Shown: positions 18,265-27,635, counted from the stretch's first letter. The stretch is 64,000 bases of DNA from Chitinophagales bacterium (GCA_020636475.1 JACJXU010000004.1:131961-195960); one strand, 5' to 3'. The notes: generated by a model not told the origin, from the sequence alone. Numbers and translations are program-made.

Positions 18265-18432
18265 TGTTTGTGTGGAAGGTGAGGATTCTGCTTTGTATTG
18301 TCAATTAATGCAGTAATATATTTAAAAAATCCACTTCGGGATTTTTCAATGAAATAAATAAATTGCTGATTATCAAATAATTGCACATTTTTTATCTATC
18401 ATTTTTTGTTGTAGTACAAATAAAAATGATAC

Positions 18433-19626
18433 TTAACTCTGTAACAACGAAATCGCCAACCAACTCATCAAACCCACACCTGTTTCTAAGGCTTTTTCGT
18501 CAATATCGAAAGTGGGTGTATGCAGATTAGAAATAATCCCTTTGGCTTCGTTTCGTATGCCCAAACGATAAAAACAACTATCCACTTGCTGCGAATAATA
18601 TGCAAAATCTTCCGCGCCCATACGCATAGGAATATCTACGACATTTTCTTCGCCCAAAAATGCAATGGCTGCGTTTTTGGCTTTTAGCGTTAAGGCTTCG
18701 TTGTTGAAAAGATAAGGATAACCCACCACAATATTCACTTCACATTCGGCATCCATAGCGGCGCAAAGTGTTTCGGCTTGGTAGCGAATAAGGCGATGTG
18801 CTTCAAAACGCCATTTTTCATCGAAAGTGCGAAACGTTCCTTCAATTTTTACAGCATCGGGAATAATATTGTTGTAGCCTCCTTGCGAATTTATTTTACC
18901 AAAAGAAAGCACCGAAGGTACCGTTGGGTCGGCGCGGCGCGATACAATTTGCTGCAAAGCTACTACCAGATGAGCACTTATCAGCACAGGGTCAATGACC
19001 AACTGTGGCGTAGCAGCGTGTCCGCCTTTTCCTTTTATGGTGATGTAAATTTCATCGGCGGAAGCCATTGCCATTCCGGCGCGAAAACCTACTTTTCCAA
19101 CTTCCAAAGGTGGGTGAGCGTGCTGCGCGAGCATGTAGTGCGGTGTCGGATTTTTGAGTACCCCATCGCGAATCATAAGCGAAGCTCCGCCGGGAGCTTT
19201 TTCTTCGGCGGGCTGAAAAACAAATTTTACAGAACCTTGCCAGTAGTCGCTGAGTTTGTGCAACAAATGCGCCGTTCCCAACAAACTTGCGGTATGTGCA
19301 TCGTGTCCGCAAGCGTGCATTACGCCTTTGTTTGCCGAACAATACGAAACTTTGTTTTCTTCTTCGATGGGCAATGCGTCAATATCGGCGCGCAAGGCAA
19401 TATTTTTTCCTGCATTTTTTCCTTCCACCAAAGCCACTACGCCATTTTCGGCAAAGCCTGTCTGAAAAGGAATATTCATTTTTTTCAGTTGCTCCTGAAT
19501 GTACTGAGAGGTTTGATACTCCTGAAAAGAAAGTTCGGGGTGCTGGTGCAAATGTCGCCTAAAGCCGCGTACTTGCTCAAAAATAGCGGCGGCTTCGTCT
19601 TTTATGCGTTGGTGCAAATCTGCCAC
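18433..19626 (-). CDS. M20 family amidohydrolase (N-acyl-amino acid/hippurate hydrolase type)
   Basis: 397 residues, start GTG at 19626 (MADLHQRI). M20D peptidases are di-metal enzymes that hydrolyse N-acyl amino acids. Metal-binding blocks are visible: HACGHDAHTA with His ligands, the Glu pair in QPAEEKAPGG, and MGAEDFAYY near the C-terminus; the FRRHLHQHPELSFQEYQT N-terminal block is diagnostic of the IAA-amino acid hydrolase/hippuricase branch. The dimerisation lid is about residues 190-300. No signal peptide, so cytoplasmic. Only 3 bases separate it from the upstream SPOR-like gene, suggesting one transcript. Natural substrate not predictable. Confidence 0.88.
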   Translation of the reverse strand: MADLHQRIKDEAAAIFEQVRGFRRHLHQHPELSFQEYQTSQYIQEQLKKMNIPFQTGFAENGVVALVEGKNAGKNIALRADIDALPIEEENKVSYCSANKGVMHACGHDAHTASLLGTAHLLHKLSDYWQGSVKFVFQPAEEKAPGGASLMIRDGVLKNPTPHYMLAQHAHPPLEVGKVGFRAGMAMASADEIYITIKGKGGHAATPQLVIDPVLISAHLVVALQQIVSRRADPTVPSVLSFGKINSQGGYNNIIPDAVKIEGTFRTFDEKWRFEAHRLIRYQAETLCAAMDAECEVNIVVGYPYLFNNEALTLKAKNAAIAFLGEENVVDIPMRMGAEDFAYYSQQVDSCFYRLGIRNEAKGIISNLHTPTFDIDEKALETGVGLMSWLAISLLQS

Positions 19627-19629
19627 AGC

Positions 19630-20043
19630 TCAAAATTTTAGTTCGTGAGAATTGATTTCGTCTCGCACCAAAAAGGCTCGCTGAAAAAGTGGTTTCACCT
19701 CTTTTAGCAGTTTATAGGCTTTGAAACGATTAGTAAATGCACCTGCGCGCAGCTTAAAATAAGGCTGGTCGTAGCTTATTAAGGCTTCTGTTTGGGGAAA
19801 AATTCCAACAAACCTATTTTTTTCTTTATAAACTTCCTCGCGGTTGTTCGATTGCAGTATTTGAATACGATAGCCGCTTACATTCGTGCCGCGTTGCGAA
19901 ACGACCTTGCTTTTTTCCAAAAGTGCCGTGATGGCAGGAGATGCGTTGGCAGTTACTTGCGCTTTGGCGGAAATAATATTAATGGCTACCAAAGCAAGTA
20001 CGATTAGGTACAAGAGTTTATTTTGAAGGAAAATATTTTTCAT
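19630..20043 (-). CDS. exported SPOR-like domain protein
   Basis: 137 residues. An N-terminal signal peptide (hydrophobic YLIVLALVAINIISAKAQ) is followed by a short linker and a domain of about 80 residues with the SPOR pattern: GYRIQILQSNNREEV, then FKLRAGAFTNRFKAYKLL. SPOR domains bind denuded glycan strands at the septum, although isolated ones in Bacteroidota have no proven role. It ends 3 bases before the start of the amidohydrolase gene and is probably co-transcribed. Confidence 0.75.
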   Translation of the reverse strand: MKNIFLQNKLLYLIVLALVAINIISAKAQVTANASPAITALLEKSKVVSQRGTNVSGYRIQILQSNNREEVYKEKNRFVGIFPQTEALISYDQPYFKLRAGAFTNRFKAYKLLKEVKPLFQRAFLVRDEINSHELKF

Positions 20044-20163
20044 AAAAGAAAAACGTTCGGTTTGTGAAATAAATTTTATGCTGATAATTGGACGGTAAAT
20101 TTACCAATTTTTTTTGGTTCTCTTATCATCTTTGGGAAGGCAAAATTGTGAATACGATGAATT

Positions 20164-20655
20164 TTATTCGTTTATTTTTCGATAAAATATGTTCGCTGCA
20201 CCGCTATCTGGTCCGTAAATTTCTAAATTTGGCTCAAGTACATCATTTTTTATATTCACGCTCAATTTGTAATTGTTTGTATGCCAGTTGTTGAATTTAA
20301 AGTGTCCTATTTCGTAAATCTTCTTTTCTCTCCAGAACAATTCGAAAGAGCAATAGCCATACTCGTTTTTTATACCTTTTTTACTTTTACTATTGGCAAG
20401 TACCGCTTTACCACTATTTTTATTCAAAATTTTAAACTCAGCTAAATCAAGCGGCGGCGAAACTTCCAAATCAAAAGTGTTTAAATCAAGTATTCTTGAG
20501 GAAAGTTGGGTAGTGAGGCAATGTGTGTCTTTTACTTCTGTTGCATATTTTTCAAAGTTATAAACGCCCAATATTACGCATATTATAGCTAATACCAAAT
20601 ACAAGTTTTCTCTGTTTAAAATTCTATTTTTAAGTTTTTCATAGCTTTTTTCCAT
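20164..20655 (-). CDS. small membrane protein of unknown function
   Basis: 163 residues from the ATG at 20655 (MEKSYEKLKNR). A longer in-frame start at 20730 would overlap anmK and is unlikely. One hydrophobic segment (NLYLVLAIICVILGVYNF, about residues 16-33) follows a basic, charged N-terminus, so a single-pass inner membrane protein with the C-terminal domain outside is likely. That domain has a few Cys residues and a beta-rich pattern, with no motif I recognise. It follows anmK by 28 bases. Confidence 0.55.
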   Translation of the reverse strand: MEKSYEKLKNRILNRENLYLVLAIICVILGVYNFEKYATEVKDTHCLTTQLSSRILDLNTFDLEVSPPLDLAEFKILNKNSGKAVLANSKSKKGIKNEYGYCSFELFWREKKIYEIGHFKFNNWHTNNYKLSVNIKNDVLEPNLEIYGPDSGAANIFYRKINE

Positions 20656-20683
20656 TGTAAAAACAATTTTTTTAACAAAAATT

Positions 20684-21775
20684 CTACGGCAAATAAATCG
20701 CTCCGCCAATACTATTTTTCGGCGCGCCACTTACACTTGCCAAAATGTTTTCATTTCCCTGCCAGCGCAAGCAAGCCATAAATGCCATAGCGATAGCTTC
20801 TTTGTATTTTACTATACTATCATCAGGAATATGTAGTGGAATGTCAGGACTTTTTGCTTGTATGCGCGCCGTCAAAAAAGTATTAAAAGCTCCGCCACCT
20901 GTTACCAACATTTGTTGCGACTTGCTTGCTGTTAATGGAAATTTCTGTTTTACTTGCGTTATTGCTGCCGCAATTTGGATGGCAATATGCTCACAAAGTG
21001 TACGCAATATATCTTCGGGAGCTATTTCGCTAAAGTTTTCTGCTATAAAATCGCCTAATTTTTGCACCCAGTCGTTGCCTAAACTTTTGGGAAAATCTTG
21101 CTGATAATAGTCTATTTGGTTTAAACTTTCCAAAAGCATTGGGTTTATCTGTCCCGAAGCGGCAATATTTCCCTTATCGTCGTAGTCGGCACCCATTTTT
21201 TGTGCAAAACGATTGAGTAAAGCATTGCAGGCACAAATATCAAATGCCGGAAAATATTGGACGGAAGTCGTTTTTACCGAAATATTGGCAATGCCGCCCA
21301 AGTTGAGACAAAAAGTATAGTCGGCAAACAAATGTAAGTCGGCTATCGGAACAATAGGCGCACCTTGTCCACCTTTGGCGATGTCGCCGCTACGCAAATC
21401 GCACACTACAGGCAGGCGACTATTACACGCCAAAGCTGCGCCGTCACCAATTTGCGCCGTGAGGCGTTGAGAAGGAAAATGAAAAATAGTATGTCCGTGC
21501 GAACCCACCAATTCGGCATTAAATTGTTGTTTTTGATTAAAATGACGCACCAAATCGCCCAAATAATGCCCGAAATACACATGTGTTTTCCAAAAAATGT
21601 ACGCCGACTGCGCCGGCAAATTGCGCAGACGATTTATCCAAGTTTCCGGCAAAGGAATACATTCGCTGTGTGCCAAAGTATAATGCCAAATTTCGTTTTC
21701 ATCTTGCGAAAAATGACAAGCAGCTAAGTCTATACCATCTAACGAACTTCCCGACATTAAGCCTATTACACGCAT
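20684..21775 (-). CDS. anmK: anhydro-N-acetylmuramic acid kinase
   Basis: 363 residues. AnmK phosphorylates and opens 1,6-anhydro-MurNAc during cell wall recycling. The N-terminal phosphate loop GLMSGSSLDGIDLA is diagnostic; further blocks are GSHGHTIFH, CDLRSGDIAKGGQGAP, CLNLGGIANIS and the C-terminal VTGGGAFN. ASKHA-type kinase fold, cytoplasmic. It starts 4 bases after the stop of the OppC-like permease gene, so the two are probably one transcript, which hints that the transporter may handle wall peptides or muropeptides (inference only). Confidence 0.94.
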   Translation of the reverse strand: MRVIGLMSGSSLDGIDLAACHFSQDENEIWHYTLAHSECIPLPETWINRLRNLPAQSAYIFWKTHVYFGHYLGDLVRHFNQKQQFNAELVGSHGHTIFHFPSQRLTAQIGDGAALACNSRLPVVCDLRSGDIAKGGQGAPIVPIADLHLFADYTFCLNLGGIANISVKTTSVQYFPAFDICACNALLNRFAQKMGADYDDKGNIAASGQINPMLLESLNQIDYYQQDFPKSLGNDWVQKLGDFIAENFSEIAPEDILRTLCEHIAIQIAAAITQVKQKFPLTASKSQQMLVTGGGAFNTFLTARIQAKSPDIPLHIPDDSIVKYKEAIAMAFMACLRWQGNENILASVSGAPKNSIGGAIYLP

Positions 21776-21779
21776 GCAA

Positions 21780-23087
21780 TTAGCGTTTTAGGCGTGGGTC
21801 AAGCGCGTCAGTGAGTCCTTCGCCAATAAGATTGAAGAAGGTTACGGTAAGGAAAATGGCAAAACCGGGGAAAATTGCCAGCCACCAAGCACTGGAATGT
21901 GTACGCGCTAAATTGAGCAAACTTCCCCAAGTAACTACTTCGGCGGGAACACCTACGCCAATAAAACTTAGGAAGGCTTCGATAAGAATAGCCGAAGCAA
22001 TACCAAACGCAATGGCAATAAGCACTGGCGAAAGCGCATTGGGAATGGCGTGGCGCAACAATATGCGCCAATTACTGTAGCCTAAGGATTGCGCCGCTTC
22101 AATGTACTCCAAGCGGCGTACTTTGAGCAACTCGGCACGAATAAGTCGCGCGATACCCGTCCACGAAGTAAGCCCAATAATAAGCATTACCATTACTAAG
22201 GAAGGACTTTTCATGGTAGCCACAATAGCAATAATTAGGAACAAGCGCGGAATAGATACCAAAATTTCGATTAGCCGCGATACCATAATATCCATAGGTG
22301 CAGGCACTTTTTTACCCAAAAACGGAATGCGTTCAAAAGGCTTTGCCAAAAGATTTCCCAAAAATATTACTGCGGCAAAAATGACTAAACTGATAATGAG
22401 TTGAATGAGCAAACTTACGGCAGAAGTAGCTAAGGCATCGGATAAAGTATAAGAACGAACGCCAAAGGCATAAAAGCCACCCAAAATAAAAAATATGATA
22501 TTAAAAATAAAACGAATGCGGCTTACTTTTAGTCGTTCATCGCCGTAAAAACCCGCCAACGCGCCAAAAAGTATGCCTATAAGCGAAGAAATAGACATAG
22601 AAATAATGCCCACGGCAAAAGCGATACGTGTAGCGTGAATCATGCCCGACATCACATCGCGACCAAGATTGTCCGTACCCAACCAATGTTTCCACCGCCA
22701 ACCATTCGGCAGATTTTGCTCTTCGGTAGGACTTTTTAGTACATTGGTATAATCCAAATACGTAGGTAAATAAGGAATAGGCGGAAACACGGAAAAATCA
22801 TACTCCAAGTTTTTCCATTGCACATTTTGCAACTCGGGAGGCCATTTGGCAATACCCAAATCTACGGCATACGATTTTAGAATAGGAAAAATAACTTTTC
22901 CCTGATACTTAGCTACTAAAGGTTTGTCATTGGCTAAAAAATCGGCAAAAATAGCTACCAATGCCAAGGCAAGGATAAAATACATGGCAAAAACCGCTCG
23001 TTTGTTTTTGGCAAATTGTCGTTTTACATACGCCCAATAACTTTGGTTTATCTGATTTACTTGTTCGCGCGTGTTACTATTGCTCAT
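21780..23087 (-). CDS. ABC transporter permease, OppC/DppC family
   Basis: 435 residues, longer than the usual 280-300. The first membrane segment follows an N-terminal OppC-type leader (WAYVKRQFAKNKRAVFAMYFIL), and a periplasmic insert of about 90 residues separates it from the core, which begins at the HWLGTDNLGRDVMSGMIH block typical of OppC. A second insert with three hydrophobic segments lies at about 190-260. The EAA loop (EYIEAAQSLGYSNWRILLRHAIPNAL split across 318-345) contacts the ATPase. Pairs with the OppB-like permease upstream (43 bases). No ATPase or binding protein is in the window. Confidence 0.9.
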   Translation of the reverse strand: MSNSNTREQVNQINQSYWAYVKRQFAKNKRAVFAMYFILALALVAIFADFLANDKPLVAKYQGKVIFPILKSYAVDLGIAKWPPELQNVQWKNLEYDFSVFPPIPYLPTYLDYTNVLKSPTEEQNLPNGWRWKHWLGTDNLGRDVMSGMIHATRIAFAVGIISMSISSLIGILFGALAGFYGDERLKVSRIRFIFNIIFFILGGFYAFGVRSYTLSDALATSAVSLLIQLIISLVIFAAVIFLGNLLAKPFERIPFLGKKVPAPMDIMVSRLIEILVSIPRLFLIIAIVATMKSPSLVMVMLIIGLTSWTGIARLIRAELLKVRRLEYIEAAQSLGYSNWRILLRHAIPNALSPVLIAIAFGIASAILIEAFLSFIGVGVPAEVVTWGSLLNLARTHSSAWWLAIFPGFAIFLTVTFFNLIGEGLTDALDPRLKR

Positions 23088-23130
23088 AGATAAAATTTAT
23101 AATTTGGCTAATTTTAATACGAAATAAAAA

Positions 23131-24597
23131 TTATTTTTTAGATGAAAAAGTAATACGCGGATCTACTACCGCATACAAAATATCGGCGACCAAATAGCCT
23201 ACTAAAGTAAGTATTGCCGAAAACATCATTACTGTAAACACAATAGGATAATTTCGTGCTACTAAGGCTTCGAAAGCCATTTTTCCCATTCCGGGAATAG
23301 AGAAAATTATTTCTAATACAATGGCACCACTTATCATTAAAGGAAATACACTGGCAAAAAGCGTGATTACAGGCAAAAGCGAATTGCGCAAGGCATGTTT
23401 CCAGATAACTTTGTTTTCGGGTAAGCCTTTGGCGCGAGCAGTACGAATATAATCTTGCCCCAACACATCTAACATTCCGCCCCGCATTTGGCGCGACAAA
23501 TACGCAAAACTTCCATACGTCCAACAAATAAGCGGCAGCGTTAAGTGCCACGCCAAATCTTTGAATTGTACCCACCACGAAGCGTCCGGCGGCAAGTCGC
23601 CATGTACGCCGTAGGGCGGAAACCAATCGAAATAATCGCCGCCGCCAAAGAACATTATCAGCAAGGTGGCAATCCAAAAACTGGGCAAAGAATAGAGAAT
23701 AAATAAAAAGGTAGTAATAATTTGGTCTTGCATACTGCCTTTATGTACCGCCGAATTTACGCCCAAAGGAATAGACACAATGTAGGTGAGCAAGATAGAC
23801 AAAAAGCTAATAAGCATTGTCCAGCGAATAGCATCGCCGATAACGCTGGCTACGGGACGCTGGTCTTTGTACGAAATACCAAAATCGCCACGAATGAAGC
23901 CACCACTTTTGCCTTCGCCTGAGCCAAACCAAGGTTTATCGCCAAAAAACCAACGATGATACTGGTTGTTTAAGCCATAAAAATGAATGGTAGGCACATA
24001 GCGTTTCCAAGGTGTAGCCTCACTTTTTACGGTAGCATAATTCTGTTTTATATTTGTCAAATCGCTTTGTAAATATGCCAGTGAAGGTGCCTCAGAAAGG
24101 TTTTCGCCAATTTTGTTGAGGGTAAAATTTATTTTTTCATCATCGTGGTTAATGTACAAATCGTTTACCAACGAAATAATATTTACCAAAGGCTGTGCAT
24201 TGAGCGAATCGCGCTCGGTACCCGCAGCTTTAAGCTCGAAGGCTTTGGTATCTTGGTAATATTTTTCAATATATTTCCAATCGCCGTAGTCGTAAATGAG
24301 CCGGTCCAAATTATTGCGGTGCAAGCGTTTGGGAACTTTGTACAAAGTATCGGGATAGGACGAGCTTGAGAGTGCAAAATAAAAAATAGGTAAGTCTAAG
24401 CCAAGTTCTTGCCGTTTTTCTAAATACGCTTTTTCGGTAGCCAAAATATTGGCAGCTTGCCCTTGACTGGTTTGCGAGGTGAGCATCAACTCTACCGGGT
24501 CGCCGGGCGCATTAGAACTAATCACAAACGTAAGCAAGGATATAGCCAAAAGCGTGGGCAAGAAAATAAGTATCCTTTTTAAGATGTATTTTAGCAT
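23131..24597 (-). CDS. ABC transporter permease, OppB/DppB family, with large periplasmic insert
   Basis: 488 residues against about 310 for OppB. The first segment (LKRILIFLPTLLAISLLTF, 5-23) and the PGDPVE block are typical. Residues about 60-235 are a hydrophilic insert facing the periplasm, between segment 1 and the core that resumes at GDFGISYKDQRPV. The EAA loop reads YIRTARAKGLPENKVIWKHAL, and the C-terminus VDPRI is the family ending. It is the first gene of the minus-strand run oppB-oppC-anmK. Imports oligopeptides or similar; substrate uncertain. Confidence 0.9.
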   Translation of the reverse strand: MLKYILKRILIFLPTLLAISLLTFVISSNAPGDPVELMLTSQTSQGQAANILATEKAYLEKRQELGLDLPIFYFALSSSSYPDTLYKVPKRLHRNNLDRLIYDYGDWKYIEKYYQDTKAFELKAAGTERDSLNAQPLVNIISLVNDLYINHDDEKINFTLNKIGENLSEAPSLAYLQSDLTNIKQNYATVKSEATPWKRYVPTIHFYGLNNQYHRWFFGDKPWFGSGEGKSGGFIRGDFGISYKDQRPVASVIGDAIRWTMLISFLSILLTYIVSIPLGVNSAVHKGSMQDQIITTFLFILYSLPSFWIATLLIMFFGGGDYFDWFPPYGVHGDLPPDASWWVQFKDLAWHLTLPLICWTYGSFAYLSRQMRGGMLDVLGQDYIRTARAKGLPENKVIWKHALRNSLLPVITLFASVFPLMISGAIVLEIIFSIPGMGKMAFEALVARNYPIVFTVMMFSAILTLVGYLVADILYAVVDPRITFSSKK

Positions 24598-25090
24598 AAA
24601 CGAGTTATTTTAGCGATGAAGGTACAAGCGTATTTTAGGGTGAAAAATTAAAATTACAAACTATTTTGCATTTTATGGTAAGATGACAAATTTATCCTTA
24701 ATATTTTAGCTTAATATCAATGCTATTCTAAAAAAGTAGCAGAAGACACGAACAGTAGGTAGGATATTTTCTTTTACAAAAATTAGGCTAAATTTTAGCA
24801 GAAGTGGTGATAATAGACATTTTTTTGGCTGTTTTTTGTCTATTTTTGGTGGTATTAATACTAAAATCAAATAATTATTGCGTATTAATAATTGTTAGTT
24901 CTGAGTGTCTTTTCGACCGTAAGGGAGAAATCTCAAAGTGTGCCTTAGATTTGCCTTACTATGTTTCGGCAAGACAGAGTAACTTCATTTTCATTTGCGC
25001 AACTTTCATACTGTTTTTGTATAATGATAAATTTGGAAACGAACACTTTGTTAATCTTCCCTTGTGTTGTTTTCACACAGCATCGACACA
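24598..25090. other. intergenic region with a REP-like repeat fragment
   Basis: 493 bases without a convincing gene. The 96-codon plus-strand frame at 24804-25094 has no homology signal that I can see and is hydrophobic by low-complexity AT content, so I reject it. At about 24905-24955 the bases TTTTCGACCGTAAGGGAGAA and ATCTCA resemble one arm of a palindromic repeat I recall as common in Bacteroidota intergenic DNA; the matching arm (AGATTT...) is degenerate here. Otherwise nothing seen. Confidence 0.4.
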
Positions 25091-25555
25091 TTAGCGCAGC
25101 ATCTTCTCCAAAAACATTTCCACATGTGGAATGTCGTCTTCCATATAAGGTTCGCTTACTACTTGAAAGCCAAATTTTTGGTAAAAATTTTCTAAATAAC
25201 ATTGTGCCGAAATACGCACTGGAACATCGCCATATTCGTTGTATATTTTTTCCAAAGTAGTTTGCATTAGCAAAATACCTAATTCTTGTCGCCTATGCGA
25301 AGGTGCCGTAACGACTCTGCCAAGCGAAATTTCGTTATAGCTAATGCCCGGATGCACGATGCGCGCATAGGCTACAAGTTTGGAGTTGTAATCGAAGCCC
25401 ATCAGGTGGTCGGATTCCAAATCTTTGCCATCGGCATCTAAGTAAGGGCAGTTTTGTTCTACCACAAATACTTCTTGTCGCAGGCGTATTATTTCGTATA
25501 GCTCAAAGGTGTTAAGCAACGAAAATTGTTTATATTTCCACAGTATTTTATGCAA
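25091..25555 (-). CDS. GNAT acetyltransferase, ElaA-like
   Basis: 154 residues. The ElaA branch of GNAT is recognisable from LYEIIRLRQEVFVVEQNCPY, DLESDHLMGF, the acetyl-CoA loop GRVVTAPSHRRQELGILLM (about 82-100) and the C-terminal YQKFGFQVVSEPYMEDDIPHVEM. It transfers an acetyl group from acetyl-CoA to an unknown amine substrate in the cytoplasm. It begins 29 bases after the odhB stop codon and may be read from the same transcript. Confidence 0.9.
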   Translation of the reverse strand: MHKILWKYKQFSLLNTFELYEIIRLRQEVFVVEQNCPYLDADGKDLESDHLMGFDYNSKLVAYARIVHPGISYNEISLGRVVTAPSHRRQELGILLMQTTLEKIYNEYGDVPVRISAQCYLENFYQKFGFQVVSEPYMEDDIPHVEMFLEKMLR

Positions 25556-25584
25556 AAAAGGTAATTTTTTATATTAAAAACAAA

Positions 25585-26823
25585 CTATACGTCCAGCATC
25601 AAGCGAATGGGGTCTTCCAAAAGATCTTTTACGCGTACTAAAAAAGTAACAGCCTCTTTTCCGTCAATAAGACGATGGTCGTAGCTGAGCGCAAGGTACA
25701 TCATCGGACGAATTTTTATCTCGCCATTTATCGCCATAGGGCGGTCTTGAATTTTGTGCATACCCAAAATAGCCGTTTGGGGCGCATTGATAATAGGCGT
25801 AGAAAGCAACGAACCAAAAACACCACCATTACTAATGGTAAATGTGCCGCCGTCCATATCTTCGAGGGTGAGTTTGTTGTCGCGCCCGCGCTTTGCCAAA
25901 TCCACTACCGCCAGCTCTATTTCTTTAAGACTCAGCAAGTGCGTATTGCGAATAATGGGCGTTACTAAGCCGCGCGGCGTAGAAACAGCGACCGAAATAT
26001 CCACAAAATTGTTGTAAATAATTTCCTCGCCGTCTATTTGTGCATTCACCGCTTCAAACTCTAATAGTGCCATGCTGCAAGCTTTGGTAAAAAAGGACAT
26101 AAATCCTAAACCTACGGCGTGTTTTTCTTTGAAAGTTTCTTTGTACTTGGCGCGAATGTTCATTATTTCTGTCAAATCCACTTCGTTGAAGGTCGTGAGC
26201 ATGGCAGTTTGGTTTTTGGCAGCTACCAAGTGGTTGGCAACGGTGCGGCGCAAACGGCTCATTTTTTCACGGCGTTGGGTGCGTTGGGCATTGTTGCTTG
26301 TGGGCAAACTTATATTTTCTGCCGAAGTTTCGGTGGTTGGGCTTGTTTTTTCTTTTGCCAAAGCGTTTTGTACGTCGGCTTGGGTAATTCTTCCGTCTTT
26401 TCCGGTAGCTTGTACGTCCGTAGTTTTCACATCATTTTCGCGCATCAACTTTTGGGCAGTGGGCGAAGGGTGATTTTGGGCATAGTTTTCTTGTTTCGGT
26501 GCTTCGGTAGGCGTGTTTGCAATTGGTTTTTCCGGCGTAGCAGGCGGCGTAGTTTTTTCTTCTATCGGCGCATTGTTTGTCGCTTCGGCGGTAGTATCAA
26601 TGGTACAAACTACATCACCAATGCTTATATCGGTGCCAGCTTTGACAATAATTTTCACTACACCGGCTTTTTCGGCAGGCAATTCCATCGTTGCTTTGTC
26701 GGATTCCAACTCACAAAGCGGCTGGTCCATTTTCACATAATCGCCATCTTTTACCAACCAAGCAGATAAGGTAACTTCTGTAATTGATTCCCCCACAGCG
26801 GGAACTTTCATTTCGAGTATCAT
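25585..26823 (-). CDS. odhB: 2-oxoglutarate dehydrogenase E2, dihydrolipoyl succinyltransferase
   Basis: 412 residues, with the three E2 domains in order: lipoyl domain (1-80; lipoylated Lys in [11 protein letters not shown]), a Thr/Pro/Ala-rich linker, the small E1/E3-binding domain (about 118-155; [21 protein letters not shown]), a second linker and the catalytic acyltransferase (about 185-412), with the active-site His in [26 protein letters not shown] and the N-terminal VGES block favour the succinyl- over the acetyl-transferase. It serves the TCA cycle. The E1 subunit (odhA) is not next to it. The leader region upstream has an unusual set of four complementary arms. Confidence 0.93.
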   Translation of the reverse strand: MILEMKVPAVGESITEVTLSAWLVKDGDYVKMDQPLCELESDKATMELPAEKAGVVKIIVKAGTDISIGDVVCTIDTTAEATNNAPIEEKTTPPATPEKPIANTPTEAPKQENYAQNHPSPTAQKLMRENDVKTTDVQATGKDGRITQADVQNALAKEKTSPTTETSAENISLPTSNNAQRTQRREKMSRLRRTVANHLVAAKNQTAMLTTFNEVDLTEIMNIRAKYKETFKEKHAVGLGFMSFFTKACSMALLEFEAVNAQIDGEEIIYNNFVDISVAVSTPRGLVTPIIRNTHLLSLKEIELAVVDLAKRGRDNKLTLEDMDGGTFTISNGGVFGSLLSTPIINAPQTAILGMHKIQDRPMAINGEIKIRPMMYLALSYDHRLIDGKEAVTFLVRVKDLLEDPIRLMLDV

Positions 26824-26924
26824 GTATGTAAAGGAAATTATTTATTTTCAAGTAATGCAAAGGTAGCAAAAATGCGTTTCAAAAAATATAAAACATCTAA
26901 AAAAGAGAACTTAACCAAAATTTC

Positions 26925-26990
26925 CATATTCCAGTCAAATGGAATAAGCGAATTTCTTATTCCATATTTTTTTGTTTGAGTGGAATAACA
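26925..26990 (-). promoter_or_regulatory. four-arm inverted-repeat cluster upstream of odhB
   Basis: Complementary 7-9 base blocks alternate: TATTCCA (26927-26933), TGGAATAAG (26940-26948), CTTATTCCA (26956-26964) and TGGAATAA (about 26980-26988). Arms 1-2 or 2-3 or 3-4 can pair, so mutually exclusive hairpins are possible. On the plus strand arm 3 is followed by ATATTTTTTTG, like a terminator, but there is no plus-strand gene; on the minus strand the set lies 100-165 bases before the odhB start. Function inferred only from structure. Confidence 0.4.
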
Positions 26991-27032
26991 TCTACAGAAT
27001 TTAAGAAACGATTTTCCAATGAGTTGCCCTCA

Positions 27033-27635
27033 TTAATTTTCCAGTACATATACCACTTGTCGAAACAGCCCCGCCCTGCGAAATGTTTTTTTATACGAAA
27101 TATGTAAATCCAATTCATAGAAAATATTTTCCCAAGCAGTAGCCGTTTTGTTATTGTGCGGATGTCCCAAAAATTCTAAATTTACCAAGCTATCCATTGC
27201 ATAAGTTGCTTGTTTTTGTACAAAATTGTGGTAAATATCTTCCATTACAATAAGTTTGTGTGCTACACGCTTTGCTTCACGTAACACTTGCTCCGGCTCG
27301 GTACAATGGTGCAAAACCGTTAGCAATAGTGCTACCTCAAAACTTTTGTCGGGAAATGGAAACGCACTACCTTCGGTATAAATAACGGGATTTATTTCGG
27401 GAAAAAAGCTGAGGTTTTTCACATCTAAAGCCGTTACGGCATAGTGTTGTTTTTGCAGCGCGTAGGCAATGCCGCAAGCTCCCGCACCAATGTCTAAAAC
27501 AGTAGTTGCTGCTGACAAAAAAGGTTTTACATGCTTCATTTTAAAGGCAGTACGTGGAGCCAAGCTCCGCAAAAAAATGTTGCGCAAGTATTTATTTTTC
27601 CGAAAAAAACTTATATGCGAATGACTGAGCAACAT
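27033..27635 (-). CDS. class I SAM-dependent methyltransferase (UbiE-like)
   Basis: About 200 residues from the ATG at 27635 (MLLSHSHI); an upstream in-frame ATG at 27659 is also possible. The Rossmann SAM-binding motif is VLDIGAGACGIAYAL (about 46-60), with the acidic strand-2 residue in VTALDVK and the post-motif GSAFPFPDKSFEVALLLTVLHH typical of methyltransferase domain 11. The substrate is unknown. The N-terminal 40 residues are basic and aromatic rather than a membrane segment. Confidence 0.8.
   Translation of the reverse strand: MLLSHSHISFFRKNKYLRNIFLRSLAPRTAFKMKHVKPFLSAATTVLDIGAGACGIAYALQKQHYAVTALDVKNLSFFPEINPVIYTEGSAFPFPDKSFEVALLLTVLHHCTEPEQVLREAKRVAHKLIVMEDIYHNFVQKQATYAMDSLVNLEFLGHPHNNKTATAWENIFYELDLHISYKKTFRRAGLFRQVVYVLEN

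Noticed and set aside
18778..19641. 287-codon plus-strand frame over the M20 amidohydrolase gene
   Set aside because: Antisense to a conserved enzyme with all metal ligands; composition is Phe/Arg/Cys-rich as in shadows.
20656..20730. Longer N-terminus of the small membrane protein (start at 20730)
   Set aside because: It would overlap anmK by about 47 bases and gives a basic non-coding-like extension; ATG 20655 is a better start.
24804..25094. 96-codon frame in the gap between oppB and the acetyltransferase gene
   Set aside because: Hydrophobic and Cys/Phe-rich with no motif, and it runs over a repeat-like block; not supported.
26119..26769. 216-codon plus-strand frame antisense to odhB
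   Set aside because: Aromatic-rich shadow of the E2 linker and binding domains.
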